From NCBI RefSeq assembly GCF_005876955.1, contig NZ_SSCL01000012.1:1-64000 (forward strand): a stretch of 64,000 bases of DNA, given 5' to 3'. The first letter of the stretch is position 1. Every line of letters starts with the position of its first letter. The notes under the pieces were generated by a model, which saw only the letters and a program-made list of their open reading frames with translations, did not search any database and was not told where the DNA came from. Shown one piece after another: positions 60,385 through 64,000 of this stretch. The stretch is from Sinomonas gamaensis (GTDB lineage Bacteria > Actinomycetota > Actinomycetes > Actinomycetales > Micrococcaceae). The translations under genes were made by a program, and so were the position numbers.

Positions 60385-63279
60385 ATGGCCAAACGGCCAA
60401 GAGTCAACCAAAGATTCCTCGACATCCAACAGGGTGCCGCATTCGGCCTGCGGCGGCTGTCCAAGTTCGCAGACGGGCGGAAGCCGCTCGCCATCGTCTC
60501 CGCGAGCTGCGCGCTTGCCATCGTCGGTGGCGGCATCGCCGCTGCGTCCACGATTGCCTTCGGTCAGCAGCAGGTCGGCAGCGAGGGCGAGAACGGGCTT
60601 CAGGTCTCGTCGAATCAGGTCATCAAGCCGATCGGCGACCGCCTGATGACCCCGTTCGGCAAGATCATGGGCTCGGCCGTCAGCCCCGATGGCCAATACC
60701 TCGTCGGGACCAGCACCGACCGCTCGGTCGACCTGCAGGTCTTCGACCTCAAGACCTACAAGCCGGTCGCGGCGGCGGGAACCATGGCGGCGACGTCGTT
60801 CTCCTCGGCTGCGAGCAGCGCCGGCTACGGGAACATGGCGTACCAGAAGGTCTCGGACGGTTCGGTCGGTCAAGAGGGCCCCGTCTTCTCCCCCGACGGC
60901 AAGTTCCTCTACGAGCCGGTGGCTACCGGGATCGTCCGCTACCCGTTCAATGCGGACGGATCCCTCGGTGCGGGCACGAAGATCAGCATTCCGACCGTCG
61001 GCGGCAAGCAGGCGCTGACCGCCGGCATGGCGTTCTCCCCCGATGGCTCGACGCTCTATGCCGCCGTCAACGGCCAGAACACCGTCGTGGCGATCGACCC
61101 CGCCGCGGGCACGGTCAAGCAGACGTTCACTACCGGCATCGCTCCCCGGCAGCTCAAGTTCGTCGGCACCAAGCTGTACGTCTCCAACGAGGGAGGCCGC
61201 CAGGCCGCCCCCGGTGAGACGACGATGGACTCCTACGGCACCCAGGTTCCGGCTGACGGCAATCTGGGCACCTCCACCACCGGCACCCTGAGTGTCATCG
61301 ACACGGCCAACGCGTCGGCGCCCGTCTCGTCGATCGATGTCCAGCTTCACCCCACCGCGATGTACTCCGACGGCTCCACCCTGTACGTGGCCAACACCAA
61401 CAGCGACACCGTCTCCGTCGTCGACACCGCAAGCAACAAGGTCCTGCAGACCATCGCGACGCAGCCGTGGGCTCCCTCGCAGGTAGGCTACGAGCCGACC
61501 GGCATCGCGATGCAGGGCGACCACCTGCTGGTCTCGCTCGGCCGCGCCAACGCGATCGCCGTCTACAAGGTCGACAAGCAGGATCCGAAGGACCCTGCCA
61601 GCTACATCGGCCTCCTGCCGACCGACTACTACCCCGGGAATGTCGCTGCGGTGAACGGCCAGATCGTGGTCACCAACATCCGCGGGATTGACGCGCGCGG
61701 CCCCGAGCTCAGCTTCGACAAGGGTCCCGGCACCACGGTCGCGACCGGCCACGGGACGCACTCGACGACGGCCTCGCTCACCAAGTTCACCCTGCCGAGC
61801 GACGACCAGATCCAGAAGGACACCGAGACGGTATTCGAGCAGAACGGCTGGGACGGCAGCTCCGTCAAGGAGGCGACGGCGGCCGAGGCCGCGAAGATCC
61901 CGGCAGTCGCCGTCCCGAAGCGGATCGGGGATCCCTCGACGATCAAGCACGTGTTCCTCCTCGTCAAGGAGAACCGGACGTACGATCAGGTCTACGGCGA
62001 CATGAAGCAGGGCAACGGCGACGCCTCGCTCGCCCAGTTCGGCGCGAAGGTCACCCCGAACCAGCACGCGCTCGCCAGCCAGTTCGGCCTCTACGACAAC
62101 ACGTATGACATCGGCACGAACTCGGCCGAGGGCCACAACTGGATGATGCAGGGCGACGATCCGGCCTACACCGAGAAGAGCGCTGGCGAGTACACGCGCT
62201 CGTATGACACCGAGGACGACGTCCTTGGCCACCAGCGCTCCGGCTTCCTCTGGACCTCCGTCCAGGCTGCGGGCAAGACCGCCAGGAACTATGGCGAGTT
62301 CGACTCCGAAGAGGGCAAGCCGGCGGGCGCGACCTGGCAGAACTACTACTGCGCGGCCAAGAGCACCATGGCTGGCGGCGACCCGGCCCAGCTCTTCACC
62401 CCGGCGCTGCAGATGCACGCAGGCTCGTCCATCCCGTCGCTCAACGCGATCACGGACCCGAACGCCGCGCCGTTCGACACTGCGGTGCCGGACATCTACC
62501 GCTACGAGACGTGGAAGCAGGACTTCGAGAAGAACGGCCCGCAGAACTTCCAGATGATGTGGCTCTCCAGCGACCACACCGGCGGCACCGCTGATCCGGA
62601 GGCCCAGGTCGCGGACAACGACCTCGCCGTGGGCAAGATCGTCGAGGAGATCTCGCACTCGCCGTACTGGAAGGACTCGGCGATCTTCATCGCCGAGGAT
62701 GACAGCCAGAACGGCGCGGACCACGTAGACGGCCATCGCGCCCCGATTCAGGTCATCAGCCCGTACGCGGCGCACGGCCAGACTGTCAGCACCTTCTACT
62801 CGCAGATCAGCATGGTCCGGACCATCGAACAGATCCTCGGCGCCCAGCCTCTGAACCAGAAGGTCGCCGCGGCAACCCCGATGTTCGACGCCTTCACCAA
62901 CAAGGCCGACCTGACTCCGTTCAACGCAGTCCCGAACCAGGTGCCGCTTACTGAGGGCGTCAAGACTGCACCAGCATGCGGCAACGACACCCTCGGCCAG
63001 ACCGGCGCCTCCGCTGCAGCGGTGAACGACTCCGCCGCCAAGGCCACTGCGGTCCCGGACTCGATGAAGGACACCGCCGCGGAGTGGGAGGACTGGTCCG
63101 AGGAGCAGCACCTGACCGGCAACGGCGCGAAGGAAGACTACGCGAACCCGCAGCTGTTCAACCGCTGGACCTGGTACCAGACGCACAACTGGGAGACCCC
63201 GTACCCGGGCGACGCCAAGATCTACGGCCCGGACGACGTCCCCGGCGTTCCCGCCGGCTCGACCAACCACGATGACTGA
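60385..63279 (+). CDS. YncE-type beta-propeller plus phosphoesterase (acid phosphatase) fusion
   Basis: A 964-aa protein. A basic head and one helix (IVSASCALAIVGGGIAAASTIAF) suggest membrane anchoring or export. Residues about 90-430 are a YncE-like propeller (AVSPDGQYLVGTSTD, VFSPDGKFLYEP, AFSPDGSTLYAA, LYVANTNSDTVSVVDTAS). A phospholipase C/acid phosphatase-type domain follows: VFLLVKENRTYDQVYGDM, SAEGHNWMMQG, and FIAEDDSQNGADHVDGHRAP with metal ligands. It probably cleaves extracellular phosphoesters. AGAGGAG precedes the ATG; a strong stem-loop follows the gene. Confidence 0.87.
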   Translation: MAKRPRVNQRFLDIQQGAAFGLRRLSKFADGRKPLAIVSASCALAIVGGGIAAASTIAFGQQQVGSEGENGLQVSSNQVIKPIGDRLMTPFGKIMGSAVSPDGQYLVGTSTDRSVDLQVFDLKTYKPVAAAGTMAATSFSSAASSAGYGNMAYQKVSDGSVGQEGPVFSPDGKFLYEPVATGIVRYPFNADGSLGAGTKISIPTVGGKQALTAGMAFSPDGSTLYAAVNGQNTVVAIDPAAGTVKQTFTTGIAPRQLKFVGTKLYVSNEGGRQAAPGETTMDSYGTQVPADGNLGTSTTGTLSVIDTANASAPVSSIDVQLHPTAMYSDGSTLYVANTNSDTVSVVDTASNKVLQTIATQPWAPSQVGYEPTGIAMQGDHLLVSLGRANAIAVYKVDKQDPKDPASYIGLLPTDYYPGNVAAVNGQIVVTNIRGIDARGPELSFDKGPGTTVATGHGTHSTTASLTKFTLPSDDQIQKDTETVFEQNGWDGSSVKEATAAEAAKIPAVAVPKRIGDPSTIKHVFLLVKENRTYDQVYGDMKQGNGDASLAQFGAKVTPNQHALASQFGLYDNTYDIGTNSAEGHNWMMQGDDPAYTEKSAGEYTRSYDTEDDVLGHQRSGFLWTSVQAAGKTARNYGEFDSEEGKPAGATWQNYYCAAKSTMAGGDPAQLFTPALQMHAGSSIPSLNAITDPNAAPFDTAVPDIYRYETWKQDFEKNGPQNFQMMWLSSDHTGGTADPEAQVADNDLAVGKIVEEISHSPYWKDSAIFIAEDDSQNGADHVDGHRAPIQVISPYAAHGQTVSTFYSQISMVRTIEQILGAQPLNQKVAAATPMFDAFTNKADLTPFNAVPNQVPLTEGVKTAPACGNDTLGQTGASAAAVNDSAAKATAVPDSMKDTAAEWEDWSEEQHLTGNGAKEDYANPQLFNRWTWYQTHNWETPYPGDAKIYGPDDVPGVPAGSTNHDD

Positions 63280-63305
63280 TCGGCCCTGACTGAGCGAACG
63301 CAGGC

Positions 63306-63337
63306 TGAAGGCCACCTCCTCGGGGAGGTGGCCTTCA
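63306..63337. terminator. strong hairpin after the phosphoesterase gene
   Basis: A perfect 14-bp stem (63306-63319 with 63324-63337) closed by a TCGG tetraloop, 27 bp past the stop codon. No T-run follows, but the stem is among the most stable in the window and fits a terminator. Confidence 0.8.
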
Positions 63338-63435
63338 CCTGCTCAAGGGCATCTCGCCCTCGCGATCCCGTTTGATTCCTTCGACGGTTACGCACGAGGG
63401 GCGCCCAGGCGTACTCTCCTGCCGTGAAGGGATCC

Positions 63436-64000
63436 ATGTCTGTCGAGTCCGAGAGGAAGTTCGAGATCCCGGGAGACGCCCCCGCCCCTCCCGTCGAATC
63501 CCTCCCGGGCGTGCACGGAGCCGGTCCAGGCGCGGTGCATCGCCTCGAAGCCGTCTACTTCGACACAGCGCGGCTGTCCTTGGCCGCGCGGGGAATCACG
63601 CTTCGGCGGCGTACGGGCGGGAAGGATGCCGGGTGGCATCTGAAGCTCCCCTTAGGGCCAGACAAGAGGATCGAGGTCACCGAGCCGTTGGGGTCCGACG
63701 CCGAAAAGGTGCCAGCTCGGCTGCGGGAGATGGTCGCAGCACATGTGAGGAGTCGGTCCCTCGAGCCGGTGGCGAAGGTAGAGACCGTCCGCAGGAGCAC
63801 GCCGCTAGTGGGCGAGGGAAATTCGGTGCTGGCCGAGTTCAGTGACGACCGGGTGGAGGCCTGGTCCCTGCTCAATGCCGGGGCACCCCTGCAGTGGCGC
63901 GAGCTGGAGATCGAGCTGGAGAACGGCCCGGTGAACCTGCTGGACGCCGCCGAGAGGCTCGTCGGTTCCCATGGAGGCCATCGGTCCGCCTATACCTCCA
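63436..64000 (+). CDS. partial CDS, CYTH domain-containing protein
   Basis: The first 188 residues are visible and the frame runs off the window. The N-terminal ESERKFEI is the CYTH ExExK-type signature; further motifs are HRLEAVYFDTARLSLAARGITLRRR, GWHLKLPLG, VLAEFSDDRVEAW and WRELEIELENG. CYTH enzymes are metal-dependent triphosphatases, and in actinobacteria often carry a C-terminal CHAD domain, which would lie outside the window. ATG 63436 follows AAGGGA (63428-63433); an in-frame GTG at 63424 is the alternative. Confidence 0.85.
   Translation, partial: MSVESERKFEIPGDAPAPPVESLPGVHGAGPGAVHRLEAVYFDTARLSLAARGITLRRRTGGKDAGWHLKLPLGPDKRIEVTEPLGSDAEKVPARLREMVAAHVRSRSLEPVAKVETVRRSTPLVGEGNSVLAEFSDDRVEAWSLLNAGAPLQWRELEIELENGPVNLLDAAERLVGSHGGHRSAYTS

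Noticed and set aside
60208-63315. Long minus-strand frame opposite the phosphoesterase gene as a real gene
   Set aside because: Its translation is low-complexity Arg/Val/Leu/Gly text with no domain, while the plus strand carries clear family motifs and a ribosome binding site.
1-64000. tRNA, rRNA, CRISPR arrays, insertion sequences, prophage genes
   Set aside because: No cloverleaf-like sequence, direct-repeat array, transposase or phage gene was recognised by eye; a covariance-model search could still find a tRNA or riboswitch missed here.

Overview
The window is high-GC DNA with strong G/C at third codon positions, frequent GTG starts, several promoter layouts that look leaderless, and a gene mix typical of free-living soil Actinomycetota: PucR regulators, an MHS transporter, a WS/DGAT acyltransferase, a GluBCD-type importer and sugar-acid catabolism. 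An Arthrobacter/Sinomonas-like member of the Micrococcaceae is the best guess, but no rRNA or marker gene is present, so this is inference. No tRNA, rRNA, insertion sequence, prophage or CRISPR array was recognised. No gene-free stretch exceeds 300 bases; the longest gaps are 10949-11241, 39385-39673, 45159-45408 and 46463-46734.

Left part (1-16.5 kb): a partial gene at the edge; a YdjM-like membrane hydrolase with a small Zn-ribbon protein; yciO; two SDR dehydrogenases; a D-mannonate dehydratase-family enolase with its own palindromic operator; an FMN reductase; a TetR gene facing two near-identical operators; a SigB/F-type sigma factor coupled to a 92-aa unknown; MOSC and NUDIX proteins; a Ser-rich lipoprotein; a secreted sedolisin whose signal peptide has no standard start codon; a solitary gas-vesicle GvpA/J-like gene; an AI-2E-type permease coupled to a PrsW-like protease; and a helix-hairpin-helix/PHP protein.

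Middle part (16.5-39.4 kb): an amide-catabolism island (M20 peptidase, MHS symporter, PucR regulator, amidohydrolase, M20 carbamoylase); a frameshifted DUF4190-DsbA gene at a G7 tract; a GyrI-like protein with a membrane partner; a tightly overlapping lipid-type operon (WS/DGAT acyltransferase, serine hydrolase, HemG-like flavodoxin, alpha/beta hydrolase); a PucR regulator overlapping a glutaminase; an aldo/keto reductase; an ABC exporter with a PLDc_N membrane protein; an M20 amidohydrolase coupled to a TRIC-type channel; and a LuxR regulator with a 21-bp internal duplication.

Right part (39.4-64 kb): a large secreted protein with a degenerate lysyl-oxidase-like domain and duplicated modules; LapA; a 784-aa secreted coiled-coil protein; a reductase; small unknowns around a very large stem-loop; a formate/nitrite-type channel; a compact GntR-controlled sugar-acid operon (L-fuconate-type dehydratase, NADP aldehyde dehydrogenase, 2-keto-3-deoxy-pentonate dehydratase) that can be read as a Weimberg-like route to 2-oxoglutarate; an Asp-box protein; a GluBCD-like importer without its ATPase; YqeY; an NCS1 permease; a propeller-phosphoesterase; and the start of a CYTH protein.
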